DNA of 64,000 nt from Georgenia faecalis (GCF_003710105.1 NZ_CP033325.1:1860001-1924000), one strand, 5' to 3'; counted from the stretch's first letter, positions 33,979 through 44,189 are shown. Numbers and translations: made by a program. Notes: a model not told the origin generated them from the letters alone.

Positions 33979-35069
33979 AGGCGGCCCTTCCGGAGGACGA
34001 CGAGGAGGAAGACGGAGCCGCCCACGAGCTCGATGATGATCGAGACGACGCCCTGCGCGTAGAAGACGTGCTTCATGACGAAGTAGGCGCCCGCGAGGAC
34101 GACGAAGCCGAGGAGGGCCGCCACCGGGAACACCCGGCGGTGGTCGTAGGTGTCGGCCAGCTGGTAGGCGAGGGTGGCGACGAGGAAGCCCAGGAAGGTC
34201 ATCGGCCCCACGAGCGCCGTCGAGACCGCCATGAGGATCGAGACGAGGAGGAGCACCTTCATCACCTCGGCGCGGTGCCGGATGCCGAGGTTCTGGGTGA
34301 TGTCCCGCCCAAGGGCGACGACGTCGAGGCGGCGCGAGCGGGCCAGCAGCAGCCCGCCGGCCACGAGGACCAGCGGGATGGCGACGGGCAGGTACTCGGC
34401 GTCCGCGTTCGCCATCGAGCCGAACATGCGCGCCGAGAGGACGTCGAACTCGCTCGGGGACAGCAGGCGCCGCATGAAGCTCGACACCGCTCCCAGGCCA
34501 CCGCCGATGACGATGCCGACGAGCAGCATCACGTGGAGGTTGCCGTACCGCCCGGAGAGCAGCCACCCGTAGAGGGCGACCGCCAGCCCCACCATGACGG
34601 CGATCTGCAGGACGAACTGCGGCAGGCCCTGGAGGGCGACGAGGCCGGCGATCCCGAAGAAGTAGACCGAGGCGGTCTGGACCGCCACGTACAGCGACTC
34701 GAACCCCATGATCGACGGCGTGATGATCCGGTTGTTCGTCACCGTCTGGAAGGCGACGGTGGCCATCGCCTGGGAGACGGCCACGACGGCCATGACCACC
34801 ACGGTGACGACGCGCATCCGGGCGATCGTCCAGAAGCCGTCGGAGCCGGCCGGCATGGGGTTGTCGACGGTGATCATGCCGACGGCGAGGCCGAGGGCGA
34901 GGACGACGAGCACGGACAGGACGATGCGGTAGCGCAGGCGGGCCCGCCGTGAGGGCAGCGGCCCCGACTCGCGGGACCGTCCGGCGTCGCCGGCGCGCAC
35001 CGCCGGCACGGCCGGCGGTGCGGCCGGGGTCGCGGACGTCATGTCGGTCGCGGTGAGCGGTCCGGTCAC
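33975..35069 (-). CDS. FecCD-type siderophore permease 2
   Basis: A 364-residue membrane protein with about nine helices after a 45-residue cytosolic part. FecCD marks are the TNNRIITPSIMGFESLYV and GPMTFLGFLVATLAYQL blocks, the latter near the ATPase contact. The GTG at 35069 is favoured because GGAGG lies 5 bases upstream; an earlier GTG at 35118-35120 would overlap the first permease. It forms a heterodimeric channel with the preceding permease. Confidence 0.9.
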   Translation of the reverse strand: MTGPLTATDMTSATPAAPPAVPAVRAGDAGRSRESGPLPSRRARLRYRIVLSVLVVLALGLAVGMITVDNPMPAGSDGFWTIARMRVVTVVVMAVVAVSQAMATVAFQTVTNNRIITPSIMGFESLYVAVQTASVYFFGIAGLVALQGLPQFVLQIAVMVGLAVALYGWLLSGRYGNLHVMLLVGIVIGGGLGAVSSFMRRLLSPSEFDVLSARMFGSMANADAEYLPVAIPLVLVAGGLLLARSRRLDVVALGRDITQNLGIRHRAEVMKVLLLVSILMAVSTALVGPMTFLGFLVATLAYQLADTYDHRRVFPVAALLGFVVLAGAYFVMKHVFYAQGVVSIIIELVGGSVFLLVVLRKGRL

Positions 35070-35112
35070 GAGGTCCTCCCGGGGGTTCGCGGCGCCCGGG
35101 CGCGGGCGCGGC

Positions 35113-36111
35113 TCACGCACGGCGCCGGCGGAGCAGGAGGGCGACGAACACGACCGCGCCGACGACGCCGAGGATGAGGGACACCGGCACCTCGAACGGC
35201 ATGATGATGACCCGGCCGATGAGGTCGCACACGGTGACGATGGCGATGCCGATCAGCGCGACCCACGGGAGGTTGCTCCGCAGGTCGTCTCCGCGGAACA
35301 TCGAGACGATGTTCGGCACGATGAGGCCGAGGAACGGCAGGTTGCCGACGACGACGGTGACGACGCCGGTGGCGACAGCGATGAGCACCGTGCCGAGCAG
35401 GACGATGCGCTGGTAGTTGAGGCCGACGTTGGTGGCGACCTCCTCGCCCAGTCCGGCGACGGTGAACCGGTCGGCCGCGACGAAGACCGCGACGACGACC
35501 AGGGCGACGATCCACAGCGCCTCGTACTGCCCGCGCAGCACGGAGGTGAAGCTGCCGGCGAACCAGACGCCGAGCTGCTGGAGCATGTCGGTCTGGAGGG
35601 CGATGTAGGTGGAGATGGACCCCACGACGGCGCCGAGCATGATGCCGACGATGGGCACGATGAGGGAGGAGCGGAGCGAGACCCGCCGCAGGAACAGGAA
35701 GAAGACCATCGTGCCGACGAAGGCGGCGAGGACCGCGCCCCCCATGCGGGCCGTGATCGAGGCACCGGGGACGAGCACCATGACGGCGAGCAGGCCCAGG
35801 CCCGCCCACTCCGTGGTCCCCGTCGTCGTGGGCTCGACGAAGCGGTTCTGGGTGAGCAGCTGCATGACGAGGCCGCACATCGACATCGCGGCACCGGCGA
35901 GGACCAGGGCGATGGTGCGCGGGATCCGGGTGATGGCGAACATCTCGCCGCCGCCGTCGTTGCCGACGATCTCGTAGACGCCGGTGAACAGCGACAGGAC
36001 CAGGAGGAGGCCCACGACGAGCACGCCGACGACGAGCATGGGGTCGAAGAGCCGGTCCGGCTTCTTGGGTACCCGGGGAGCGGTTGCTGTGGTCACGCCG
36101 GACTCCGTCAT
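35113..36111 (-). CDS. FecCD-type siderophore permease 1
   Basis: A 332-residue polytopic permease. It has ITRIPRTIALVLAGAAMSMCGLVMQ and LTQNRFVEPTTTGTTEWAGLG, the typical FecCD N-terminal half, and GNLPFLGLIVPNIVSMF at the coupling loop. The ATG at 36111 (MTESGVTTAT) is preferred over 36174 because the region between holds a 17-bp perfect hairpin. The ribosome site is weak, so expression may depend on that hairpin. Confidence 0.9.
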   Translation of the reverse strand: MTESGVTTATAPRVPKKPDRLFDPMLVVGVLVVGLLLVLSLFTGVYEIVGNDGGGEMFAITRIPRTIALVLAGAAMSMCGLVMQLLTQNRFVEPTTTGTTEWAGLGLLAVMVLVPGASITARMGGAVLAAFVGTMVFFLFLRRVSLRSSLIVPIVGIMLGAVVGSISTYIALQTDMLQQLGVWFAGSFTSVLRGQYEALWIVALVVVAVFVAADRFTVAGLGEEVATNVGLNYQRIVLLGTVLIAVATGVVTVVVGNLPFLGLIVPNIVSMFRGDDLRSNLPWVALIGIAIVTVCDLIGRVIIMPFEVPVSLILGVVGAVVFVALLLRRRRA

Positions 36112-36127
36112 CGTCGCCGCCGTCGTG

Positions 36128-36164
36128 GGAAGGGCGGGACGGTCGCCGACCGTCCCGCCCTTCC
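36128..36164 (-). terminator. 17-bp perfect hairpin between binding-protein and permease genes
   Basis: GGAAGGGCGGGACGGTC and its exact complement flank a 3-base loop, placed between the stop at 36177 and the permease ATG at 36111. No T-run follows, so it may be an mRNA stabiliser or partial terminator that raises the binding protein over the permeases. Confidence 0.7.
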
Positions 36165-36176
36165 TCGCCGTCATGG

Positions 36177-37199
36177 TCAGCTCGACGCCTCGAGCGCGTC
36201 CGCGAAGGCGGTGAAGAACTCGGTGTACGTCTGGATGCCCTCGTTCGTGTACGTGTCGGCCGGCATGTAGATGACGTTGCCCTCGCGCACCGCGGTGACG
36301 TCGGCCAGCGCCTCGGAGCCTTCGATGATCTCGCTGCCGGGCGTGTAGGCCGGGTCGTCGGCGGTGACCGCGGCGTCACGGTCCATGACGATGATCCAGT
36401 CCGGGTCGGACTGGGCGATGGCCTCGACGGAGATGTCGTCGCCCTGGTGGTCCTCGCTGCCCTCCGGCACCTCGAGGGCGGGGGTCAGCCCGACGATGTC
36501 GAACATGGGGCCGATGGTGCGCCCGGCGCCGGGGGCGACGTAGCCGATCTCGCCGCCGGAGGTGATGACGCCCATGACGGTGTCCTCGGGGTCGTACGCG
36601 GCGGTGACCCGCTCGATGGCGGCGTCGAGGTCCGCGGCGAGCGCCTCGGCCTCGGCCTGCTTGCCGAAGATCTCGCCCAGGGCCATCACCTGGCGCTTGA
36701 GCTCGGCGTCGAAGGGCTCGCCGTCGCGGGGGTCGAGGGACAGCACGGCCGCCCCGGGCGCGAGCGAGGCGAAGTCCTCGTGGAACTCGGCGAACCGCTG
36801 ACCGTTGATGATGAGGTCGGGCTCGACGGCGACGACCGCCTCGAGGTTCGGCTCACGGTGGCTGCCGAGGTCGATGATGTCGTCCTGGTTGGCGAACTCC
36901 ACGGTGTCGGGTGCCAGCGCCAGGGCGGCGGCCGAGAGCTCGACGCCCCAGGCGGCGAGGGTCTCGAACGTGCGGTTGTCGGTCGCGACGACGGACTGCG
37001 GCGGGAGCGCGACGGTCTGCGTGCCGTTGTTGTCCTCGATCTCGACGCTGCTCGGCGCGCTCGTCGTCGCGGTGGACCCGGCGGACCCGGTGGGCTCCTC
37101 GGCGGACTCGGCGGTGCCACCGCACCCGGCGAGGAGGAGCGCAGCGGCGGCGGTGACGGACAGCGCGGCGAAGGGGCGGCGAACGGAGGAGGTGCTCAC
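36177..37199 (-). CDS. Ferric-siderophore substrate-binding lipoprotein
   Basis: A 340-residue class III binding protein. A lipoprotein signal ends in ALLLAGCGG, so it is anchored outside the membrane. The domain pattern fits FatB/YclQ: SVVATDNRTFETLAAWGVEL, VEPDLIINGQRFAEFHEDFA, and AIAQSDPDWIIVMDRDAAV near the end. It delivers the iron-siderophore to the two permeases. GTG start at 37199; the upstream region contains TTAGGYT half-sites that suggest iron control. Confidence 0.92.
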   Translation of the reverse strand: MSTSSVRRPFAALSVTAAAALLLAGCGGTAESAEEPTGSAGSTATTSAPSSVEIEDNNGTQTVALPPQSVVATDNRTFETLAAWGVELSAAALALAPDTVEFANQDDIIDLGSHREPNLEAVVAVEPDLIINGQRFAEFHEDFASLAPGAAVLSLDPRDGEPFDAELKRQVMALGEIFGKQAEAEALAADLDAAIERVTAAYDPEDTVMGVITSGGEIGYVAPGAGRTIGPMFDIVGLTPALEVPEGSEDHQGDDISVEAIAQSDPDWIIVMDRDAAVTADDPAYTPGSEIIEGSEALADVTAVREGNVIYMPADTYTNEGIQTYTEFFTAFADALEASS

Positions 37200-37213
37200 G
37201 GGGATCCAGTCGG

Positions 37214-37245
37214 TAGGAAGGGCAACCTAACGAAGGGGAGCCTAA
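37214..37245 (-). promoter_or_regulatory. Putative DtxR/IdeR iron-box half-sites
   Basis: Plus-strand AACCTAA (37224-37230) and AGCCTAA (37239-37245) are repeats of the DtxR half-site, and TAGG at 37214 forms an inverted pair with the first. The match to TTAGG-N9-CCTAA is one base short, so this is an imperfect site. It lies 15-46 bases before the binding-protein gene. Confidence 0.45.
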
Positions 37246-37342
37246 CCGAGAATTACGGAACGGTCATGTAACCAAAATGGTCGTGAGGCAGCACCGCGTC
37301 CGCTCGCCGTAGGCTCGCGGCACCGACCACCTGGAGGAACCT

Positions 37343-37828
37343 GTGACCGAGACCGTGCTGATCCTTACCGAGGACGCCCTGGCGCCCACGGACGTCCGCC
37401 AGATCGTCGACCTGTACACCGTCGAGGAGCCGCAGTTCCAGGTCCTCGTCCCCGCGGACACCGAGCGCAACGTCCTCGTCGAGGTGATCAACCACCTCAG
37501 CCTCCTCGAGCTGCGCGAGGCGTGGGACACCGTCGTCGAGGGCGACCCGGACGACGCCGAGGCCCGCACCGAGGCCTCGGAGGCGCTGAGCCGCTCGCTC
37601 GCCGAGCTGCGGGCCGCGGGCGTGCGGGCCGACGGCGCCGTCGTCTCGGACGACCCCCTCCCGGCGCTCACCCAGGCGGTGAACACCTTCCGCGCCATGG
37701 CGGTCGTCGTGGTCACCCGTCCGCGTGCCCTCGACGACACCTTCCGCCGCGACTGGGCCTCGCGGGCCCGCGAGGCCCTGGGCGTGCCCGTCCTCCACCT
37801 CTACACGGGCTCGAGCATCGTCGGCTGA
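37343..37828 (+). CDS. Conserved small alpha/beta protein of unknown function
   Basis: A 161-residue soluble protein with alternating strands and helices: TETVLILTEDALAPTDVRQI, FQVLVPADTERNVLVEVIN, and AMAVVVVTRPRALDDTFRRD. The fold looks Rossmann- or USP-like, with no catalytic motif. The GTG at 37343 has GGAGG about 7 bases upstream and a TAGGCT box about 40 bases upstream. It is divergent from the siderophore operon, so it could share iron control, but nothing links it functionally. Confidence 0.7.
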   Translation: MTETVLILTEDALAPTDVRQIVDLYTVEEPQFQVLVPADTERNVLVEVINHLSLLELREAWDTVVEGDPDDAEARTEASEALSRSLAELRAAGVRADGAVVSDDPLPALTQAVNTFRAMAVVVVTRPRALDDTFRRDWASRAREALGVPVLHLYTGSSIVG

Positions 37829-37870
37829 GCGCGACCCGCGGCGCGGACGGTGCCGTCCGCGCCGCCGGGG

Positions 37871-39010
37871 TCAGTCCTGGGCCGCCGGCCCACCGTCGGA
37901 GGGGGCAGCGGCGGGTGCGCCGGTATCGGCGGCGCCGCCGCGCCCGCGCAGCCGCCCGACCAGCCGGCGGGCGGCCCCGGGCAGCTCGCGGGCCAGGCGA
38001 CGGGCGGCTCGCTTGGCGGCCAGGCCGCGCTCGAGCGCCTCGTAGCGGGCAGGCGCCACGGGCAGGTCCCACGCGGGGGCGACCTCGGTGACGTTCTTCT
38101 CGAACTTCGTCTTGAACTGGGTGAGCCCGTTGAGGCCCGGGAAGCGCTCCGAGCCGGCGCCGGCGAGGTCGTAGCGGGTGACCCCCTCGGCGGCCAGGGT
38201 GCGGATGATGTGCCAGTGGAGGAGGTCGGCGGCGTAGGCGCCGCGGGCCTCGGCGTTGGACGCCCCGACCGAGTACAGCGCCTCGCCGTCGTTGACGACG
38301 ACGAGGGCCCACGCGAGCACGCGCCCCTCCCGCCGCACCACGAAGACCCGGGCGTGCTCCGCGCCGAGCGTGCGCAGCATGTCGAGGTAGCGCCGGGCCG
38401 GGTGCGGGCCGAAGCCTTCCCGGGCACCGGTCTCGACGAGCACGTCGTAGAGCTCGGCGAACGCCGCCTCGTCCAGGCCCGTCTCCTCCGCCACGGCGAG
38501 CGAGTCGTCCTTGAGCGCCTTGCGGATGGCGCGCCGCCCCTGCTGCTTCATGGCGGCGAAGATGTCCTCCTCCTCGCGGGCGAGGTCGACGACCACCGTG
38601 CGGTCGTAGGTGATGCCCTGGAGGACGTCGCGCAGGTCGTCGGCGGCGTGGTGCGCGTGGAGCCGGACGAACGCCACGCGCGGCGCGGCGCGGCGCAGGG
38701 CCGCGACGAGCCGCTCCCGCAGCGCGCGCTCGAGCTCCGGCGTCGGCTCCGTCAGCCACACGGGGCCGTTCTTCGCCCAGAGGTAGCGCACGCCGGCGGG
38801 GCCGTCGACCTGGGTGAGGGAGAGGACGGCGACCACCTCGCCGCCTGCCTGGAACGCCAGGCGGCCCCAGTGCTCGCGGCCGGGGACCACCTCGTCGAAG
38901 TCCGCCCACACGAGCGCCTGCTCGATGGGCAGGGCCGTGCCCGCGGCCAGGCGGGTGTAGGTCTCGTCGTCGACCGGCGCCAGCGCCGTGCCTGCCATGT
39001 TCTCGCTCAT
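37871..39010 (-). CDS. FemAB-family peptidoglycan bridge aminoacyltransferase 2
   Basis: A 379-residue protein with two GNAT-like halves. Marks are VRYLWAKNGPVWLTEPTPEL, YDRTVVVDLAREEEDIFAAM with the following MKQQGRRAIRKALKD, and LNGLTQFKTKFEKNVTEV near the end, all typical of FemX/MurM relatives. Such enzymes move an amino acid from aminoacyl-tRNA to lipid II. The ATG at 39010 has GGGGAG upstream and overlaps the stop of the other paralogue (ATGA). The amino acid added is unknown. Confidence 0.88.
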   Translation of the reverse strand: MSENMAGTALAPVDDETYTRLAAGTALPIEQALVWADFDEVVPGREHWGRLAFQAGGEVVAVLSLTQVDGPAGVRYLWAKNGPVWLTEPTPELERALRERLVAALRRAAPRVAFVRLHAHHAADDLRDVLQGITYDRTVVVDLAREEEDIFAAMKQQGRRAIRKALKDDSLAVAEETGLDEAAFAELYDVLVETGAREGFGPHPARRYLDMLRTLGAEHARVFVVRREGRVLAWALVVVNDGEALYSVGASNAEARGAYAADLLHWHIIRTLAAEGVTRYDLAGAGSERFPGLNGLTQFKTKFEKNVTEVAPAWDLPVAPARYEALERGLAAKRAARRLARELPGAARRLVGRLRGRGGAADTGAPAAAPSDGGPAAQD

Positions 39011-40134
39011 GCCTGCTCCCCCGCGTTCTCGTCTGCCGCTGCCGTCGTCGCCGCGTCCGGCCGTCGCGCGGCCCCGAGCGCCCGCCGGGCCGCGCCGAGC
39101 GCGCCGCGCGCGGTGGGCACGGCCTCGCGGACCGCGCGCACCCCGGCCCGCTTGAGCGCCAGCGCGCGGGTGAGCGCGGCGTAGCGCAGCGGGCGGACGG
39201 CGACGTCCCAGGCGCCGTCGACCGCGGTGACCTCCGGGGTGAACTTGGTCTTCATCGTCGTCAGCGACTCCAGCGACGGCGCCCGGTCGGAGCCGATCCC
39301 CATGAAGTCGAAGGTCCGCACACCCTCGTCGCGCAGCGTGCGGATGATCTCCCAGTAGAGCTGGGTGGCGGCGTCGGAGGCGCGGCCGGCGGCGGAGCTC
39401 GCCGCGTAGTAGGCGGTGGCGGCGGCGTCGTGGACGGTGACGATGACCCACGACTCGATGGCGCCGTCGTGCCGCCCGACGAAGACCCGGGCGGCGCCCG
39501 GCCCGAGCGCGTCGAGCATCGTCGTGTAGACGCTCGCCGGGTGGATGCCGAACCCGTCGCGCTCCGCGGTCTCCTGCAGGACGGCGTAGAGCTCGGCGAA
39601 GTCGTCGGCCGTCAGGCCGGTCTCCTCGCGCACCTCGACGGGGTGCTCGCGCTGGCCCTTGCGCAGGTCCCGGCGGCCGCGCTTCTTCATTCCGGCGAGG
39701 AGGTCGTCGTCGGAACGGCTGTCGAGGTGGACGACGACGGTGCGGTCGTAGGTCACCGACTGGAGGAGCTCGTGGAGGTCGTCCGCGCCGTGCCGGGCGT
39801 GCAGCCGGACGAACGCGATCCCGGGGTCGACGGCGCGCACCCCGGCGACGAGGACGGTCCGCAACGCGCGCTCGAGCTCGGCGGTCGGCTCGCACATCCA
39901 GACCGGGCCGTGCTTGGCCCACAGGTACCGGAACCCGCGCCCGCGGTACTCGGAGAGCGCGATGACCGCGGCCGGACGGCCGTCCACCTCGAAGGCGAAC
40001 CGCTTCCACGGCCGGCGGCCGGGCATCGCCCGGTCGTAGGCGTCCCACACGAGGGACTGCTCCACGGGCACGACGACGTCCGCCGTCAGCGCCGCGAACT
40101 CCGTGCCGTCCAACGGTCTCAACCTGCTGCTCAT
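39007..40134 (-). CDS. FemAB-family peptidoglycan bridge aminoacyltransferase 1
   Basis: A 375-residue paralogue of the next gene, with the same blocks: FRYLWAKHGPVWMCEPTAEL, YDRTVVVHLDSRSDDDLLAG then MKKRGRRDLRKGQRE, and LESLTTMKTKFTPEVTAV. The ATG at 40134 begins MSSRLRPLDGTEF. Two adjacent copies may add two residues in turn, as FemA and FemB do, or may have different acceptors. The long open frame upstream of 40134 overlaps adhE and is not coding. Confidence 0.88.
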   Translation of the reverse strand: MSSRLRPLDGTEFAALTADVVVPVEQSLVWDAYDRAMPGRRPWKRFAFEVDGRPAAVIALSEYRGRGFRYLWAKHGPVWMCEPTAELERALRTVLVAGVRAVDPGIAFVRLHARHGADDLHELLQSVTYDRTVVVHLDSRSDDDLLAGMKKRGRRDLRKGQREHPVEVREETGLTADDFAELYAVLQETAERDGFGIHPASVYTTMLDALGPGAARVFVGRHDGAIESWVIVTVHDAAATAYYAASSAAGRASDAATQLYWEIIRTLRDEGVRTFDFMGIGSDRAPSLESLTTMKTKFTPEVTAVDGAWDVAVRPLRYAALTRALALKRAGVRAVREAVPTARGALGAARRALGAARRPDAATTAAADENAGEQA

Positions 40135-40195
40135 CACCCGGTGCACCTTCCCTCGTCGGCCACCCACCCTACGGTGACGCCACGCCGGTGCCGCG

Positions 40196-40237
40196 GTCAC
40201 GGCACGCAGGACGCCGGTCACGGCACGCGGGACGCGG
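40196..40237. repeat. 21-bp direct repeat x2 (GGTCACGGCACGCRGGACGC)
   Basis: Two adjacent copies in the gap between the FemAB gene start and the adhE terminator. The first copy is followed directly by the second with one internal change. Confidence 0.65.
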
Positions 40238-40249
40238 GCTCGTCGCACG

Positions 40250-40286
40250 CGGGCGCCCCGCCGGGCACGGCCCGGCGGGGCGCCCG
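40250..40286 (-). terminator. Strong hairpin terminator of adhE
   Basis: CGGGCGCCCCGCCGGG and its exact complement (16 bp) flank a 5-base loop, 13 bases downstream of the adhE stop. No T-run follows, as is usual for such GC-rich genomes. Confidence 0.75.
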
Positions 40287-40298
40287 GGAGCGCGTCGG

Positions 40299-43007
40299 TC
40301 AGGACGTCGGGGCCGCCGTGGGGGCGGCGTCGCGCCGCTCCGCCTCCTGCGGGGCGTCGGCGGCGACGGCGGCGCGGTCGCGCCGCACCTGGTCGACGCT
40401 GATGCCGTAGTAGGCGGCCTGCATGATGTCCTTCATGTCCTCGAGCATCGGCAGGCGCGGGTTGGCGGGGGCGCACTGGTCCTCGAACGCCCGCATGCCC
40501 AGGGCGTCGAGCGCCGGGATGAACTCCGTCTCCTCGATGCCCATCTCGGCGAACGAGGACGGCATGCCGAGCTGCCGGCGCAGGTCCTCCACCGCCCGGG
40601 CGTAGGCCTCCACGCCCTCCTCGGGCGTGGCGTGGGGCAGGCCGAGGTGCGCGGCGATCTCGGCGTACCGCTCGGGCGCCACGTAGGTGCCGTACTTGGG
40701 CCAGCTGTTGAGCTTGGACGGGACCTGGCCGTTGTAGCGGATGACGTGGGGCAGGAGGACGGCGTTGGTGCGGCCGTGGACCTGGTGGTAGGTCGAGCCG
40801 ACCGTGTGCGCCATGGCGTGGACGACGCCGAGGAAGGCGTTGCCGAACGCCATCCCGGCGATGGTCGAGGCGTTGTGCATGCTCTCGCGCGCCTTGCGCA
40901 CGGTGCCCGGGTCGATGCCCTCGCGCGCGCCGTTCACCGAGGTGGCGATGTTCGCGAAGATCATCTTGATGGCGTGGAGCGCGAGCCCGTCGGTGAAGTC
41001 GTTGGCGTAGACGCTCACGTACGCCTCGGTGGCGTGGGTGAGGGCGTCGAAGCCGGAGTCCGCCGCGAGCGTCGCCGGCATGTCCCGGGTGAGCTCGGGG
41101 TCGATGATCGCGACCGACGGGGTGAGGGCGTAGTCCGCGAGGGGGTACTTGTAGCCCGTCTCCGGGTCGGAGATCACCGCGAACGGCGTCACCTCGGCGC
41201 CGGTGCCCGAGCTGGTGGGGATGCACACGAGCTTGGCCAGCTCGCCCAGCGCCGGGAACCGGAACGCGCGCTTGCGCACGTCGAGGTACTTCTCCCGCAG
41301 GTCCTCGAAGCGCACCTCGGGGTGCTCGTAGAGCAGCCACATCACCTTGGCCGCGTCCATCGGCGAGCCGCCGCCGAGCGCGATGATGGTGTCGGGCCGG
41401 AAGGCGCGCATGCTCTCCGCGCCCTTGCGCACCGTCCCGATGGACGGCTCCGGCTCCACGTCGTCGATGATCTGCAGGGCGACCCGCTCGGGGCGGCGGC
41501 CGAGGACGTCGAGGACCCGGTCGACGTAGCCCAGGCGGGTCATCGTGGCGTCGGTGACGATCGTCACCCGCGTGATGCCCTCCATGTCGTAGAGGTAGCG
41601 GATGGCGTGCGGCTCGAAGTAGGTCTTCGCCGGCACCTTGAACCACTGGAGGTTGTTGTTCCGCCGGGCGATGCGCTTGATGTTGATGAGGTTCACCGCC
41701 GAGACGTTGTTGGACACCGAGTTGCGGCCGTAGGAGCCGCAGCCCAGCGTGAGGGACGGGATGAAGGCGTTGTAGATGTCGCCGATGCCGCCCAGGGAGG
41801 CCGGCGCGTTGGTGATGATCCGCACCGCCTTGACCCGGGCGCCGTACCGGCGGATGAGGTCGGTGTCCGTGGCGTGGATGACGGCGGAGTGGCCGAGACC
41901 CTCGAACTCCACCATCTCCTCGGCGTAGCGGATGCCCGCCTCCGTCGACGGCGCGCGCAGGACGGCGAGGACGGGGCACAGCTTCTCCCGGGTCAGCGGC
42001 TCGTGCGGGCCGACGCCCTCGACCTCGACGAGGATGATCGAGGTGTCCTCGGGCACGGTGAAGCCGGCCTCGCGGGCGATCCATGCGGCGGACTTGCCGA
42101 CGACGGCGGCGTTGAGCGTCGCGCCGGAGCAGCTCTCCTCCCCCGCCCGGACCCCGAAGATCAGCTCCTCGAGGAGGGCCTTCTCCTCGGCCGTCGCGCG
42201 GTGCGCGTGCAGGCGCTCCATGCCGGCGATCGCCCGGTCGTAGACGGCGTCGTCGAGGATGACGGCCTGCTCGGAGGCGCAGATCATGCCGTTGTCGAAG
42301 GACTTGGACAGCACGAGGTCGTTCGCCGCGCGCTCGACGTCGGCGCTGGCGTGGACGTAGGCGGGCACGTTGCCCGCCCCGACGCCCAGGGCCGGCTTCC
42401 CGCACGAGTAGGCGGCGCGGACCATGCCGTTTCCTCCGGTGGCGAGGATGAGCGAGACGCCGGGGTGGCGCATGAGCGCGTCCGTGGCGGCCATGCTCGG
42501 GCTCTCCACCCACTGGATGCAGTGCTCCGGGGCCCCGGCGGCCACCGCGGCATCGCGGACGATGCGGGCGGCGGCGACCGAGCACTCCTGGGCGCCGGGG
42601 TGGAAGGCGAAGATGATGGGGTTGCGGGTCTTGAGGCAGATGAGCGCCTTGAAGATGGCGGTGGAGGTGGGGTTCGTCACCGGCGTGACGCCGGCGACGA
42701 CGCCCACGGGCTCGGCGATCTCGACGATGCCGGCGAGCTCGTCCTCCCCCACCACGCCGACCGTGCGCATCCCCCGCATGGAGTGCGTGACGTGCTCGCA
42801 CGCGAAGATGTTCTTCGTCGCCTTGTCCTCGAAGACCCCGCGGCCGGTCTCGGCGACCGCCTTCCGGGCGAGGCCGCCGTGCTCGTTGAGGGCCGCCACC
42901 GACGCCTTCTTGACGATCCGGTCGACGTCCTCCTGCGTGAGGGACTGGTACTGGTCGAGCGCGGCGAGGCCCCGCTCGACGAGCTGGTCGATGCTGGCGA
43001 TGTCCAC
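40299..43007 (-). CDS. adhE: Bifunctional acetaldehyde-CoA/alcohol dehydrogenase
   Basis: A 902-residue fermentation enzyme that reduces acetyl-CoA to acetaldehyde and then to ethanol. The N-terminal half is aldehyde dehydrogenase with the catalytic Cys in SFDNGMICASEQAVI. The C-terminal half is an iron-type alcohol dehydrogenase with GGGSPMDAAKVMWLL and histidine metal ligands in GFDALTHATEAYV and HAMAHTVGSTYH. The GTG at 43007 has GGGAG 5 bases upstream. The upstream region holds a dyad shared with pflB. AdhE forms spirosomes in other bacteria. Confidence 0.95.
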   Translation of the reverse strand: MDIASIDQLVERGLAALDQYQSLTQEDVDRIVKKASVAALNEHGGLARKAVAETGRGVFEDKATKNIFACEHVTHSMRGMRTVGVVGEDELAGIVEIAEPVGVVAGVTPVTNPTSTAIFKALICLKTRNPIIFAFHPGAQECSVAAARIVRDAAVAAGAPEHCIQWVESPSMAATDALMRHPGVSLILATGGNGMVRAAYSCGKPALGVGAGNVPAYVHASADVERAANDLVLSKSFDNGMICASEQAVILDDAVYDRAIAGMERLHAHRATAEEKALLEELIFGVRAGEESCSGATLNAAVVGKSAAWIAREAGFTVPEDTSIILVEVEGVGPHEPLTREKLCPVLAVLRAPSTEAGIRYAEEMVEFEGLGHSAVIHATDTDLIRRYGARVKAVRIITNAPASLGGIGDIYNAFIPSLTLGCGSYGRNSVSNNVSAVNLINIKRIARRNNNLQWFKVPAKTYFEPHAIRYLYDMEGITRVTIVTDATMTRLGYVDRVLDVLGRRPERVALQIIDDVEPEPSIGTVRKGAESMRAFRPDTIIALGGGSPMDAAKVMWLLYEHPEVRFEDLREKYLDVRKRAFRFPALGELAKLVCIPTSSGTGAEVTPFAVISDPETGYKYPLADYALTPSVAIIDPELTRDMPATLAADSGFDALTHATEAYVSVYANDFTDGLALHAIKMIFANIATSVNGAREGIDPGTVRKARESMHNASTIAGMAFGNAFLGVVHAMAHTVGSTYHQVHGRTNAVLLPHVIRYNGQVPSKLNSWPKYGTYVAPERYAEIAAHLGLPHATPEEGVEAYARAVEDLRRQLGMPSSFAEMGIEETEFIPALDALGMRAFEDQCAPANPRLPMLEDMKDIMQAAYYGISVDQVRRDRAAVAADAPQEAERRDAAPTAAPTS

Positions 43008-43080
43008 TGTCGCTCCCGGTGTCGGTCGTTCGGCGTAGACACCAGCATCACCCCCGCCGGGGCCCGGATCCTGAGGCTTT

Positions 43081-43101
43081 GGGCCTACGGCCCTAGGTCC
43101 C
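43081..43101 (-). promoter_or_regulatory. Putative anaerobic operator upstream of adhE
   Basis: Read on the minus strand: GGGACCTAGGGCCGTAGG followed by CCC. It lies 74 bases before the adhE start and is nearly identical to 56908-56927 upstream of pflB. The GGGAC...GGCCC dyads resemble DosR/DevR-type sites. Confidence 0.55.
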
Positions 43102-43110
43102 AGGCGCCGT

Positions 43111-44085
<975 letters not shown>

Positions 44086-44189
44086 GGTGGCCTTTCGTTG
44101 TGCGGGTGGTGCCCGTGGCGGGCGCGCTGAGGCGACAACCGGGCGCGGGCCGCCGTTATTTCTCCTCTACGGTGGGCGCGGAGGTGGTC

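Noticed and set aside
33979-34566. N-terminal extension of the siderophore ATPase
   Set aside because: The frame remains open but lies inside the permease gene; the ATPase starts at the GTG overlapping the permease stop.
40135-42801. Upstream extension of the FemAB gene (1264-codon frame)
   Set aside because: The part before 40134 overlaps adhE in another frame and is Arg/Gly-rich, with no FemAB similarity.
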